A DNA stretch of 64,000 nucleotides from CAVWNR01 sp963756525 (GCA_963756525.1 CAVWNR010000009.1:1-64000); one strand, 5' to 3'. Shown: positions 17,316-26,639, numbered from the stretch's first letter. Notes: generated from the sequence alone by a model not told the origin. Translations and numbers: made by a program.

Positions 17316-17385
17316 AAACCGTAGGGATAACACGCGGGTTTCCCCCTTGCTACCGGTCCTGGCGTTATCGCACGCTGGCGTCAGG
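17316..17385 (+). promoter_or_regulatory. Conserved ~70 bp upstream element, copy 2
   Basis: Gap-free match to 9798-9867, with AAACCGTAGGGA at the left and TGGCGTC near the right identical. The dyad is weaker here (GCGGGTTTCCCCC). It lies 50 bases upstream of a secreted-protein gene. Retention of the element while the adjoining LuxR copy decayed suggests the intact regulator now acts at both sites. Confidence 0.6.
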
Positions 17386-17435
17386 TTAACGCGCTCGGCG
17401 GTGACAGCCGCTGACGAAAGAGGACAGGAATAACG

Positions 17436-18167
17436 ATGAAGAAGCAGACTCGCCGTATCGGAATCATGACTGCCTTCCTTCTCGCCACGGCTGCGCTGGT
17501 CAGCACCGGCGGTTCAGCCTTCGCGCAGCCCCAGCCCACCTTGCCGGCGAAGCAGGAGCTGCGCAATGTCCGCTATTGCGAGGTCATTCCCTCGGTGCAG
17601 AATGGATCGACCGTAACAAGTTACATATACAACACCTTGGGTTTCAATAATTGCCCGCGGCGCGAGTGGAATAAGCTAACTGTAGCCGAGGTCAACCAGG
17701 AGTTCGGGTCACAAAAAGCCCAGCTGAACGGCCCCAGGCACTGGGTGCTCGACCACATCCAGTCGACCGGATCGGCGACCAGCACCGGTGAGACGTTCAC
17801 CTTCGGCGGCATCGAGATGGGGCTGGACGGGACGCTGACGACGCCGACCGGGCAGGCGACAGTCGGAGAGCAAGCCTACGTCGTCAATGAGGTAAAACGG
17901 GACACCATCTGGACGTACGACGCCGGGAAGCCGATCTTCGAGCTGAAGGCGCCGGACGGCCACGTCTACGTGATGCAGTCCTACTCGCAGCTGGTGGACA
18001 AGAAGCTTCATTACCGGGACTTGCCCCGCCTGGCGTGCCTGCTGAACCTGCCCCCGGGCTGGTCGTATACGCGGAAGCAACTCACCCGTATTCTGCAGCT
18101 GAACAGCAATGGGCTCGCCTACATAGTGAATGACAACCTGTTCGATACCTATCAGAGGATGTCCTAG
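17436..18167 (+). CDS. Secreted hypothetical protein
   Basis: A 243-residue protein with a Sec signal: MKKQTRR, a hydrophobic stretch, cleavage after GGSAFA near residue 30. AGAGGACAGG lies upstream of the ATG. The mature part has VRYCEVIPSVQNGSTVTSYIYNTLGFNNCP with two Cys, then HWVLDHIQSTG, FGGIEMGLDGTL, and FELKAPDGHVYVMQSYSQLVD. No named family was recognised; the beta-rich pattern suggests an extracellular ligand-binding or enzyme domain. It is controlled by the second copy of the LuxR-associated element and is followed by a strong terminator. Confidence 0.75.
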   Translation: MKKQTRRIGIMTAFLLATAALVSTGGSAFAQPQPTLPAKQELRNVRYCEVIPSVQNGSTVTSYIYNTLGFNNCPRREWNKLTVAEVNQEFGSQKAQLNGPRHWVLDHIQSTGSATSTGETFTFGGIEMGLDGTLTTPTGQATVGEQAYVVNEVKRDTIWTYDAGKPIFELKAPDGHVYVMQSYSQLVDKKLHYRDLPRLACLLNLPPGWSYTRKQLTRILQLNSNGLAYIVNDNLFDTYQRMS

Positions 18168-18295
18168 TACGGGAGCAGCCAGGCCCCCCAACGCTGGTGC
18201 GCTCGATTGTTGCCCGCACCCGGCACCAACCAGGCACCGGCGCCGTGGCGTCCGGGTGCAGGGTTCCCTGCAGGTCTCATGCCACATAGCTGATC

Positions 18296-18322
18296 GGCGC
18301 GGCCCGCCATGCGGGCCGCGCC
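18296..18322 (+). terminator. Strong GC hairpin, probable terminator
   Basis: GGCGCGGCCCGC and GCGGGCCGCGCC form a perfect 12-bp stem around the loop CAT. It lies 128 bases after the stop of the secreted-protein gene. There is no T-tract, which is common for terminators in high-GC actinomycetes. Confidence 0.55.
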
Positions 18323-18561
18323 TTCGCCATCAACTCGGCGAGGCTGCAGCTGGCCAGCACCTACCAATTCATCTCACAGCACCGCCGCAAGAGCCTGTCT
18401 GCCCCTATCGACGGATCGAGCGCGCAGACCCAGGCCGGGTGCCAGGCCGACCGGCCGGCCCCCGCCGCGATGCCGGTGCATGCCAGTGCGCGGCCTTGCT
18501 GGCGCAGCGGCCGGTGGCACCTCTGTGCTCATCGCAAGCCGTCGCGACACACCCGCGCCGG

Positions 18562-18816
18562 TCATGACTGATCCGTACCATCGTCGTCGAGGCGGCAAAC
18601 CTCGACGAGCACCAGGGCGAGCGACTCGATTCGATGCAGATAGCCGAGCAACGCCGATTGATCCATTCGGCCGGTGAGTTCCGTGTGGTCGGCGCCCTCG
18701 CGGCAGGTGAGGGCCCCGAATGCCTCCTCGCGGGTGGCCGGGTGGACTCGGCCTTCCACCATGATGCGGTATCGCCGCTCGGCCAACGGTCTGCGCTCCG
18801 CTTCATATCCCTGCAC
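18562..18816 (-). CDS. Small conserved hypothetical protein
   Basis: An 84-residue protein with GTG start. The pattern RRYRIMVEGRVHPA, TELTGRMDQSALLGYLHRIESLALVLVEVCRLD matches a common small actinobacterial protein type: a strand, a TxLxGxxxDQxALxGxLxRI motif and a final strand. These occur singly near many genes and have no assigned function. The start is uncertain; a TTG within the frame (ERRYRI) would give a shorter form. It converges with nothing obvious and lies opposite the lipoprotein hydrolase. Confidence 0.6.
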   Translation of the reverse strand: MQGYEAERRPLAERRYRIMVEGRVHPATREEAFGALTCREGADHTELTGRMDQSALLGYLHRIESLALVLVEVCRLDDDGTDQS

Positions 18817-18911
18817 CCGTCCAACGTCTGACCGGGCAGAAGGTGACGGACCATCCAGCAGCTGACGGCAAGGCTTGCCTCCGGTGCTTGAAGGGCCGGA
18901 GACTGCGTGGC

Positions 18912-20144
18912 GTGATTACTTGGTTCTCGACCCGACGGGCGCTGCTCGTCGCCGCCTGTGTCGGCGCACTGGTCACGGCATGCAGCAGCGGAGGGAGCTC
19001 GGGCTCGTCCTCCTCGCCTGCCGTCGGCGCATCGGGTTCACTATCGGGATCCGCATCGGGTACCGCACACGGTGCTATCAGTTTCGACGCCGCGGACCAG
19101 GCCACCATCGACAAGCTCGCCCAGGCGAACCTTTTCAACGGCATCACCGGCCTGGTGGTTGGCATCGACGACCCGGTCAAGGGCCACATGGTCAAGGCAT
19201 ACGGCGCCGCGGACGTCTCCGGCAGACCGATCGCCACCGACATGCACTACCGGATCGCGAGCGTGTCGAAGACGTTCACCGCCTACGAGGTGCTGCACCT
19301 TGCCGAGCAGGGAAAGCTGTCGCTCAGCGACCCGGTCGACAAGTACGTCGCCGGCGTGCCGAACGGCGGCAGCATCACGATCGAGATGCTGCTCGCCATG
19401 CGCAGTGGCCTGTTCGACTACACCTCGGACCCGACCTTCGCTCAGCAATACGACACGAGCCCGACCTACCCCTCGTTCATGGCCAGCGACGTGCTGAAGA
19501 TTGTCAACGCGAACAAGAACGGGACGCCGGACACCGTCAGCAGTTACTGCAACACCAACTATTACCTGCTCGGGGACGTGATCATGAAGGTAACCGGCCG
19601 GGCGCTTAACCAGGTGATGGACAGCGCCGCCCAATCCTTCAGACTTTCGCAGACGACCTTTCCGACAACTGACACGCTGCCCGCGCCGTACCTCGATGGC
19701 TACCGGCTGACCAACCCGGCGGCGGACGGGGTGTCGAAAGTGGTTAACCCGAAGACCGTCCAAGCGACCGAGAGCAACCCGCTCGTCCCCTCGACGGCAG
19801 GCGCGATGATCTCGACGGTGCCCGACATGCTGCGCTACGCCCAGCAGCTCGGCACCGGCGCGCAGCTGAGCGCCGCGACGTTCCAGCAGCGACAGGCGTT
19901 CGTGCCGCTGCAGGGCACCAACGGGCTGGCGTCCTACGGGCTGGGCCTGACCAAGCTCGGCTCGTGGATCGGCCACGACGGCTCGATCATCGGTTACAGC
20001 GACATGGTCTTCTACCTGCCTGACCGCAAGGTGTCGCTCGTCGTCGCCGCCAATGAGGCTGACGGCGACCGGGTGCCGTCGCAGGCGCTGTGGGGCGACA
20101 TCGTCAAGGCGTTGTACCCGGGGACGCTGCCCGGCGAGAAATAG
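18912..20144 (+). CDS. Serine hydrolase, beta-lactamase/class C PBP fold, lipoprotein
   Basis: A 410-residue protein. GTG at 18912 is chosen because it gives a compact lipoprotein signal (MITWFSTRR, hydrophobic core, VTAC) and has GGAG upstream. A Ser/Gly-rich linker follows. The catalytic Ser-x-x-Lys is SVSK (Ser117, Lys120), the Tyr-x-Asn motif is in YCNTNYYLLGD, and the third box is GHDG near the end. Relatives are D-aminopeptidases, class C beta-lactamases and esterases; antibiotic hydrolysis cannot be claimed. It is probably anchored on the outer face of the membrane. Confidence 0.9.
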   Translation: MITWFSTRRALLVAACVGALVTACSSGGSSGSSSSPAVGASGSLSGSASGTAHGAISFDAADQATIDKLAQANLFNGITGLVVGIDDPVKGHMVKAYGAADVSGRPIATDMHYRIASVSKTFTAYEVLHLAEQGKLSLSDPVDKYVAGVPNGGSITIEMLLAMRSGLFDYTSDPTFAQQYDTSPTYPSFMASDVLKIVNANKNGTPDTVSSYCNTNYYLLGDVIMKVTGRALNQVMDSAAQSFRLSQTTFPTTDTLPAPYLDGYRLTNPAADGVSKVVNPKTVQATESNPLVPSTAGAMISTVPDMLRYAQQLGTGAQLSAATFQQRQAFVPLQGTNGLASYGLGLTKLGSWIGHDGSIIGYSDMVFYLPDRKVSLVVAANEADGDRVPSQALWGDIVKALYPGTLPGEK

Positions 20145-20890
20145 GCGGTATGCCGGCCAAACCGCTACACAGGCTTTCCGGGGTGTCGGCGTCGGACCGT
20201 TCCATGACGCCATGACCGGCTCGGCGAAACTGATCCGATCACGCAGGTGATCCCGCCACGCTGCTAGGCCGGCGGCCGGTCGCCATGGCGAGCGTCAGGA
20301 TTCCGCCCCGAGCCGAGTCCACGCGCCGGCTCGGTACCACACTCGGGACTGGCGCACTACCACCCGGACGGGATTCGTTGGTGCCGCTCACGGCGACTTA
20401 TCGATAGTGGTTGTGCGACCCAGGATCCCTCACCGACACGCCGCTCGAAACGCTAAGCTACGAGACTGCCCGACGCAGGTGGCGCGCCCGGGCCGAGTCT
20501 GCCCGGCCGGCTGAGCAGCCCGGTGTGCAGCGGCATGGGCCAGCCGGCCGGGCGCCCGCCGTCACGGAGCCGCGGATGGTCGCCCGGCCGCGGCAGCGCC
20601 CACATCACGACCACCCACTCCGACGCCAGCAGCCGGGCACACCGGCCCGGAACTTTGCGATTCCGCTCAGCGGCATCCGCCCGGCCAGCCATCCACGCCG
20701 TGATGATCGACATCCAGTTCCAGGCCAGCACCCGCGGCATGAACAGCTAGATCCCAGACCGGCCTACTTACCCCGGATCCACCGGCCAAGTTGGTGTGGT
20801 GAGCGCGTCGTAACGCACGGATGCCCTTCCAGGCAGGGACGATCGGAGTTGCTGAAGCTCTTGATCGTTCGGCCGGAAGGACACCCGTTC
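20145..20890. other. No recognisable gene; flank of IS1380
   Basis: About 750 bases without a convincing frame. The left inverted repeat of the IS1380 element should lie in its last ~150 bases but could not be placed, because the matching right end has been lost. Confidence 0.45.
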
Positions 20891-20891
20891 G

Positions 20892-22160
20892 GTGCAAGCA
20901 TCTCATGACCTGGCTGGTGTGTCGGCCAGCTTCGATGAATCGAATCTGGTCCCGTGCGCGGGCCTGTTGCCGGCGGCGGTGCTGGCCCAACGCCTGGATG
21001 TGGCCGGCGTGGTCGATGAGCGGCTCACGCTGGCGCGGCATGGCGCGCGCAGCGGGTTGAAGGCGTTGACGGTGATCGGGTCGATGCTGGCCGGTGGGGA
21101 CAGCATCGACGACGTCGCGCTGCTGCGCTCGGGGGCGTTGCCGCGGTTGTTCGACCTGTCCCGGGCACCGTCGACGATCGGCACCTGGCTGCGGGACTTC
21201 AAGTGGCACAACGTGCGCCAGCTCGACGCGGTCAGCCGCGAGCTGCTGGCCCGGCAATGGGCCGCCGGTGCCGGCCCGGCCGACCTGGCCGCCCCGCTCA
21301 CCTTCGACCTGGACTCCACGATCGTGCCGGTGTTCGGGCGCGGCAAACAGGGCGCCGACTTCGGCTACACCAAGATCCGCGGTTACCACCCGCAACTGGC
21401 CACCCTCGCCGAGACCGGCCAGGTGCTGTTCAGCCGGCTCCGCGGCGGCGCCGCCGGGGCCGCGCGGGGCGCGAAGTCATTCCTGACTGAGACGATTAGC
21501 CGGATCCGGGCCTGCGGCGCCACCGGTGAGTTGACGGTGCGGGCGGACTCGGCGTTCTACTCCAAGGCCGTGTTGCACACCGCCCGCAAGTTCAACGTCA
21601 AGTTCTCGGTCACCGTGAGGCAGGACAAGCGGATCCGCGCGGCCATCGAGGCCATCCCCGAGTGCGCGTGGCGGCCGATCCCGTACTGGCTGTCCACCCC
21701 GGAGGTCTCCGGCGCCGACGTCGCCGAGACCAGCTACACCGCCTTCGCCGGCACCAAGCACGCGATGACCGTGCGGCTGATCGTGCGCCGGGTGCGGCCC
21801 ACGCCGGGTTCGCAGCTGGCGCTGTTCACCATGTGGGACTACCACGCGTTCGTCACCGACCGCGCCGGCGAGATGCTCGAGCTGGAGGCCGACCACCGCC
21901 GGCATGCGGTCGTGGAGCAATCCATCGCCGAACTGAAATCCGCCGGATTGGCCCACCTGCCATCGTCCCGCTTCATGGCCAACGCCGCCTGGCTCGCCCT
22001 CGCCGTGATCGCCCATAACCTCGGCCGCGCGGTCGGCCTGTTCGCCGGCGGCACACTGCGGCGAGCCACCGCGGCCACCCTGCGCCGCGCGGTGTTCACC
22101 ATGCCCGGCCGCCTGGTGCGCAGCGGCCGACAGCGACGCCTGCGACTACCGGCGAACTGG
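20892..22160 (+). mobile_element. IS1380-family transposase, 3' end cut off
   Basis: The protein has the IS1380 plan: SASFDESNLVPCAGLLPAAVLAQRL at the start, FDLDSTIVPVFGRGKQGADFGY with the first catalytic Asp, LTVRADSAFYSKAVL with the second, and the downstream HRRHAVVEQSIAELKSAGLAHLPS region with the catalytic Glu. Normal similarity runs to RQRRLRLPANW and then stops where the Tn402-like element begins at 22161. The frame stays open into the next element until 22283, adding about 40 foreign residues. GTG start with GGAAGG upstream. The element has lost its right end and is probably immobile. Confidence 0.85.
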
Positions 22161-22254
22161 TGTCCCGTCCCAAGCTATCTGGACCACTCAGGGCCCGGAA
22201 TCCTTGTCGTGGTTCAGGTTTGTGGGACGGTCTGGCGGCCTGATCTGTCCCAAG
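22161..22254. repeat. Subterminal GTCCCA-type repeats at transposon end
   Basis: TGTCCCGTCCCAAGCTATCT begins at 22161, TGTCCCAAGTTTCTC at 22246, and the inverted form GTGGGAC at 22222. Repeated short motifs near the ends are the usual TniA binding sites in Tn402/Tn5053-like transposons. Confidence 0.5.
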
Positions 22255-23233
22255 TTTCTCGACCAAGTCGGTCCGCGGCGTGAGCGGGTTCGTGACCTTC
22301 GGTGTCGTCCGGGTCGAGGGTCTCGGGGAGCAGCAAGGGGCTGTGCGGTGGTGGTTCGTATTCGTCCCTCCGGGCGCGGATCAGCCACTCCAGTAGCGGA
22401 TCGTCGCGGTCGGGCCGCCAGCGGATGCGGGGGTAGTCGCCCCAGACATGGTCCGGCGCGACCGTCCGGCGCAGTTCGGACATGAAGGTGTTCGGTGAAC
22501 GCCATCCCTTGAGGAGGTGCTGCCGCCAGTAGGGGCTCGCGAACAGGCGTGTGAGCGCGACGACCTGCGGGTAGATCGCAGCGTCGAACGTCTGCGTCGT
22601 GTCTGCTTCGTTTTCACGCCAGTAGGGACCGTGGAAGATCGCCATTCGCCGGTCGAAGGTGTCGTCGGGTATGCCGTCGAGTCGCCATCCGACGCAGATG
22701 CTGCGCGCGTCGCGGTGGGCGCGCATGACGGTGCCGCGGCCGTGGCGGCGGATGAGCCACCGGTGCCGGCGAGCTGCGTCGAGGATCTCTGGTTGCGCGG
22801 ATAGGTCCGGCTGGTCGTGTGCCTCGCTGAGCCAGCGGCGGTGCCGGCGGCAGACCAGATGGTCGTGCAGCGCCCAGACCGTGACGGGGCGGCCATCGGC
22901 TGCGGCGGCGGTGCACGGCCGGCAGGCGACGTGCTCGTCACGGCTGTGTTGTGGTCGGGGCCGGTGCGTGACGTCGACGTGCGTCCGCTCGGCCGGGGCG
23001 CAGATCTGTGGCATCGCCAAGGCCAGCTGGGTCGCCGGCATGCCGCTGACGGCAACCACGACGGCGAATGGGATCTCGGCGTCCTTGCGGTGGCTGCCGG
23101 ACAGCAGGGTCCGCAGCCCGGCGGGGTCGAGCCGGTTCGCTTCGGCGAGGCGGGTGAGGTAGCTGGTGATCGTTTCGTCGCGGACCGGTGCGACGTGACG
23201 CGGTAGTGGCCGCAGGTTCAGCGGCCAGTCCAC
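22214..23233 (-). CDS. tniQ: TniQ family transposition protein
   Basis: A 339-residue protein starting MDWPLNLRPLPRHVAPVRDETITSYLTRLAEANRL, the typical TniQ opening. HVACRPCTAAAADGRPVTVW and HDHLVCRRHRRWL carry the paired Cys/His of the TniQ zinc finger. TniQ links the transposase complex to its target. Here it starts four bases after the TniB stop. Its stop lies inside the terminal repeat zone, so the gene reaches almost to the transposon end. Confidence 0.85.
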   Translation of the reverse strand: MDWPLNLRPLPRHVAPVRDETITSYLTRLAEANRLDPAGLRTLLSGSHRKDAEIPFAVVVAVSGMPATQLALAMPQICAPAERTHVDVTHRPRPQHSRDEHVACRPCTAAAADGRPVTVWALHDHLVCRRHRRWLSEAHDQPDLSAQPEILDAARRHRWLIRRHGRGTVMRAHRDARSICVGWRLDGIPDDTFDRRMAIFHGPYWRENEADTTQTFDAAIYPQVVALTRLFASPYWRQHLLKGWRSPNTFMSELRRTVAPDHVWGDYPRIRWRPDRDDPLLEWLIRARRDEYEPPPHSPLLLPETLDPDDTEGHEPAHAADRLGRETWDRSGRQTVPQT

Positions 23234-23237
23234 CGGT

Positions 23238-24242
23238 TCAGGCGACGCCGTGGGCGGCGGACTGCGCGGCGTGGTCGACCGGGATGCTGTCGAGCAGTTT
23301 GCGGGTGATCTGTTCGGTGCCGTCGAGGATCGCGGTGAGCGCGGCGGCGCGGATCAGGTGGGACAGACTGCCGATCATGCCGCCGGTGCGCTGGTGCAGG
23401 TACTTGGTCAGCTTCGGCAGCGTCCCGGCCTCGTGACGGTGCAGCCGCAGCGCGGCCTCCAGGGCGGCCAGCAGGCTGGCCCACTCGTCGCGGCAGGTGA
23501 ACGGACCGGTGTTGATCAGCACGCAACGGCCGGCGATCTGTTTGCCGCGGACGCCGGTGAACAGGCCGGACCGTTCGACGTTGATGCCGGCATAGACGAA
23601 CGTCGCCGGAAGATGCTCGGTGAAGTACTTCAGGTGGTCGGACATGTCCTCACCAGCGCTGGTGGCCAGGTTCAGGTTGTGGATCTCGTCGACCAGCACG
23701 AGGTCGACCCGCGCGTCAATGAGGACCTGGCAGACGGCGTCGGCGATGTCGGTGGTGTTCTGCCCGCGGCGGACCGCCGGCAGGCCGAGGAAGCGGGCGA
23801 ACTCCATCGCCAGCTTGCGCGGTGACCCTTTTGGCGGCGTGGTCACGTAGACGACCGGGATGCGGTCGTGACCGGGATGTCGTTCCTGGACCATCAGTTC
23901 GTGGGTGCGGCCCAGTTGCTTCAAGGCGGTGCTCTTGCCGGTGGTCTGCAGCCCGGACACGATCAGCCCGCGGCGGGCTGAGATCTCACGGCGGTTCAGG
24001 AACGTCAGCAACCGGCCCTGCCGGGCGACCTCCCGGACGGTCGAGGTCGCGACGACGACCATCTCGGAGTGGTAGTTGATCCGCGCCTCGTCATAGCGGG
24101 CTCGTGCCTCGTCGGTGAGTTGTTGCCACTGCTCGTCAGGTAGCGGCGAGAAGGTCGCCGGTGGCGAGTCGGCGAAACGGCGCCACCCGCTCAGCGTCAT
24201 CGTCGGCTCACGCCGGTCGGCATCAAGCAGGTCGTCGTCCAT
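23238..24242 (-). CDS. tniB: TniB-type AAA+ ATPase
   Basis: A 334-residue protein with Walker A GLQTTGKST and Walker B VDLVLVDEIHNL, followed by the sensor region TFVYAGINVERSGLF. The N-terminal half has the TniB pattern YHSEMVVVATSTVREVARQGRLLTFLN. TniB hydrolyses ATP to regulate target choice and activates the TniA transposase. ATG at 24242, six bases after the TniA stop, so the genes are translationally close. All motifs are intact. Confidence 0.88.
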   Translation of the reverse strand: MDDDLLDADRREPTMTLSGWRRFADSPPATFSPLPDEQWQQLTDEARARYDEARINYHSEMVVVATSTVREVARQGRLLTFLNRREISARRGLIVSGLQTTGKSTALKQLGRTHELMVQERHPGHDRIPVVYVTTPPKGSPRKLAMEFARFLGLPAVRRGQNTTDIADAVCQVLIDARVDLVLVDEIHNLNLATSAGEDMSDHLKYFTEHLPATFVYAGINVERSGLFTGVRGKQIAGRCVLINTGPFTCRDEWASLLAALEAALRLHRHEAGTLPKLTKYLHQRTGGMIGSLSHLIRAAALTAILDGTEQITRKLLDSIPVDHAAQSAAHGVA

Positions 24243-24248
24243 GGGCGT

Positions 24249-25219
24249 TCACCACCACTTCTTCGCCTCCTCACGGGCGTCGAAGACCGCCAGCGGGATC
24301 ACCGCGGCCAGCCGGTCCTCCTCATCAGCACCGTTGACATTGAGGATCTCGACCGGTTCGGGTTCGGGGTCTGCGACCGGGCGCGGCCAGTTCGGCTCGG
24401 TCGTGGCGCGGGTGCGGGCAGCGACCCGCCGGTCCCTCTTCGTCTTGGTCGGCTTTGTCGCCGGCGCTGCTGCCGGCTCTCGGGCGGGGCCTTGTTCGGC
24501 CTTGTCCAACAAGGCCTCGACGGCGCCGGCGATCTCGATCTCGGTGACCGGGTCGCTGCCGCGGCGGGACAGGATCTCCCGGGCCTGGCTCCACGCAGCC
24601 TCACCGAACGGCGTCGGGGTGTTGCGCAGATGCGTCCAGGCGACGGTGATCCACCCGCCGTCGAGGTGGTTGCGGACCCAGACCCGGGTGACGTCGTAAG
24701 GGTCGTAGTGGATCTCCCAACGGCCCTTCTGCGCCGCGACGCCGGAGGACTGACCCCGGTGCGGGTTCAGCGCCGCGCAGTCGTAGGTCCGCCGGTTCAT
24801 CTTTATGCCATAGGCGCTGATGACCCGCCAGGTCACCGGCAGCAGCTCGATGTAGTCCTCGGCGGACAGCGGGACCGGGACGAAACCGGTGACCTCGAGC
24901 AGCGCGGCGTACTGCTCGTTCGGCGTCAACACCGCCCCCGGGCTGAGCGGGTGCCGCAGCCCGTCGTGCGGGCGGTTCTGCCAGCACGCGACGATCCACT
25001 CATCGAGCAGATCCTGCAACTCGACGATAGACCAGACCGCGGCCTTCTCGGCGTTCTTCCCGCGCCGGTCGACGCTGCGCCCGACATAGCCGGCGACGTA
25101 CTGAGCGAACATCGACGCGATCGAGGCGAAGGTCCGCTCCACCGTCCCCTTCTCCCAGGGGGAAGCTTCGTGGGTGGGCTGGAAGTTCACCCCCATCGCC
25201 AGACAGGCCGCCCGAAACG
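24249..25219 (-). pseudogene. tniA: TniA (Mu/rve-type) transposase, N-terminus lost
   Basis: From the right, the frame enters with FRAACLAMGVNFQPTHEASPWEKG and TVERTFASIASMF, the end of the rve integrase core with the final catalytic Glu. It continues through QNRPHDGLRHPLSP, the beta-barrel domain (KMNRRTYDCAALNPHRGQ, WEIHYDPYDVTRVWVRN) and a Lys/Arg tail. The N-terminal DNA-binding part and the two catalytic Asp residues are missing: the frame runs straight into the 217-bp repeat at 25220. The transposon therefore lacks a working transposase. Confidence 0.8.
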
Positions 25220-25436
25220 GGTCGTTCACGAATCTCTCGGCGGCCGTATCCAGCGGCTGTGAGCACCAACCCGAGCGGCGCCGACACAGGCTAAGCACTC
25301 GGTATAGCACAGCCCATTGCAACCGGGCGGCCAGCAGCCTGCAACCGCCGGTGGCCGTGCGGGCAAGGTGCGGCCAGAGCGGGCGCACGATCGGGCAAGG
25401 TGTGCTGACCGATCCAGCGCCGCCGGACGGGTTCAA
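25220..25436. repeat. 217-bp dispersed repeat, copy C
   Basis: Begins GGTCGTTCACGAATCTC and matches 47034-47250 and 61284-61500 over exactly 217 bases without gaps. It cuts the TniA gene on its left and a DUF6069 gene on its right, so it was placed here by insertion or by a rearrangement. Unlike the other two copies it has no transposase sequence to its left. Confidence 0.85.
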
Positions 25437-25447
25437 ACTCACTACCC

Positions 25448-25641
25448 GCCGGGTCGTTTGGGCCGCTAGCGCCGCCGAGCGGTTCGTCTGGACGGCAGTG
25501 TCATTCACCGCGCTCTCGTTGGTCCCGCCGTTCTCCTCGGCAAACACCGCCAGGATCATCGCTCTCCTCGGAGTACATCTCATCGCTGCGACGGTCATGA
25601 TCCCCACCCTGGCGCAGGGCCTCCGCAGCCGGACCCGTTGA
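25448..25641 (+). pseudogene. DUF6069 membrane protein, C-terminal remnant
   Basis: The frame reads FVWTAVSFTALSLVPPF and ANTARIIALLGVHLIAATVMIPTLAQGL before a TGA. This is the last pair of membrane segments of DUF6069-type four-helix proteins. Everything before it is replaced by the repeat, and no start codon with a ribosome site is present. Confidence 0.55.
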
Positions 25642-25832
25642 GTTCGGCTACTAAGACGGCCTGGACGCTGGCCTTCTCGACCGATGACTTCCATGCAGGT
25701 ATGAAGTCGTAGTGCTAGCAGCCGCTCCCAGGGGCGCACCAACATTACGAGGAAGACGAAGCATGGCTACGTTCGTGACCACCGGACCCGGCGGCCGCGC
25801 CGGGTACGAACCAACTGCACAAGCTGTCGGCA

Positions 25833-26516
25833 ATGCGTGATCGACGACCCCGGAAGAGCGACGGAGTCGGACGCGAGGTCTCGCCGCCGACCATCAGGCC
25901 GGTCCTCGTGGCCGAGTTGCTCGCCGAGGGCGAGCGGATGCCGGTCTACGTGCACGTCATCGACCATCCCCACGCGCGCGTGCTCGTCGACACTGGCTTG
26001 ACGGCGCTGCACCCGGCGGTGGCCGACCTCGATCCCCGCCCGATTCCCCTGAACACCCAGGCCGACTTCGACGTGGCCAGCATCGATGTCGTCGTCAACA
26101 CCCATCTGCACTTCGACCACCGCGGCGGCAACCACCTCTTCGCCGGCAGGCCGACCTACGTCCAGCGCCGGGAGCTCGACGACGCGCGCAGCAAGGACGA
26201 CTACACCATCCGCGAATGGGTCGAAGCGCCCGGCGTTCAGTACGTCCCCGTCGACGGCGAGCTCGAGATACTTCCGGGACTCCGGCTCGTCCCGGCACCA
26301 GGCCACACACCAGGCCACACACCAGGCTCACAGGTGATCGTCGTCGAAACGGGCGGGCGTCCGGTCGTCATCGCCGGGGACACGGCGGTCTCCTTCAACG
26401 ATCTGGACGAGCCCCGCACCAAAGGCCAGCGGCTGGTGCGCGGGCTCGACCCCGAACTGGTCTGGCTTTCGCACGAACAACAGCCATGGCGACCGCAGGT
26501 CGGCCAGCACCTCTGA
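25833..26516 (+). CDS. Metallo-beta-lactamase-fold hydrolase (AHL-lactonase-like)
   Basis: A 227-residue protein with the zinc motif THLHFDHRGG (His91, His93, Asp95, His96). PVYVHVIDHPHARVLVDTGL precedes it, the next ligand motif is APGHTPGHTPGS, and VVIAGDTAV carries the bridging Asp. The order matches N-acyl-homoserine-lactone lactonases and related small hydrolases; the substrate is not proven. GHTP occurs twice because of a 12-bp tandem duplication at about 26299-26322. No good ribosome site precedes the ATG, and a short ATG frame with GAGGAAG upstream at 25763 runs in another frame, so the true N-terminus may be damaged. Confidence 0.75.
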   Translation: MRDRRPRKSDGVGREVSPPTIRPVLVAELLAEGERMPVYVHVIDHPHARVLVDTGLTALHPAVADLDPRPIPLNTQADFDVASIDVVVNTHLHFDHRGGNHLFAGRPTYVQRRELDDARSKDDYTIREWVEAPGVQYVPVDGELEILPGLRLVPAPGHTPGHTPGSQVIVVETGGRPVVIAGDTAVSFNDLDEPRTKGQRLVRGLDPELVWLSHEQQPWRPQVGQHL

Positions 26517-26639
26517 GGCGAGAAAGCGAGCCAGACTGTCCGGGAGACGACGGTTCTGTGGGTCGTCGCAGTCTTGATCACTCGAGCTCCAGATAGGCCG
26601 GGCCCGTCGAGGTCATCCAGACGGACCGCTGGGCAGGCG

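Larger units (their letters stand above)
22161..25219 (-). mobile_element. Tn402/Tn5053-like (TniABQ) transposon remnant
   Basis: Three minus-strand genes in the order TniA, TniB, TniQ with 4-6 bp gaps form the core of a Tn402-type element. One boundary is defined by the interruption of the IS1380 transposase at 22160/22161, where the sequence begins TGTCCC, in line with the TGT ends of this group. The other end is lost: TniA is cut at 25219 by the 217-bp repeat. No resolvase, resistance gene or other cargo lies inside, so this is the transposition module only. Confidence 0.75.

Noticed and set aside
18912..20144. Beta-lactam resistance gene
   Set aside because: Catalytic boxes are shared by peptidases and esterases of this fold; nothing in the sequence shows antibiotic hydrolysis.
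22161..25219. CRISPR-associated transposon (CAST)
   Set aside because: TniQ and TniB are shared with CASTs, but there is no Cas gene and no CRISPR array in the window, and gene order fits a Tn402-type element.
25763..25843. Short frame MATFVTTGPGG with a good ribosome site
   Set aside because: Only 25 codons, no family, and it ends across the start of the MBL-fold gene. It could be a damaged 5' end of that gene but this cannot be shown.
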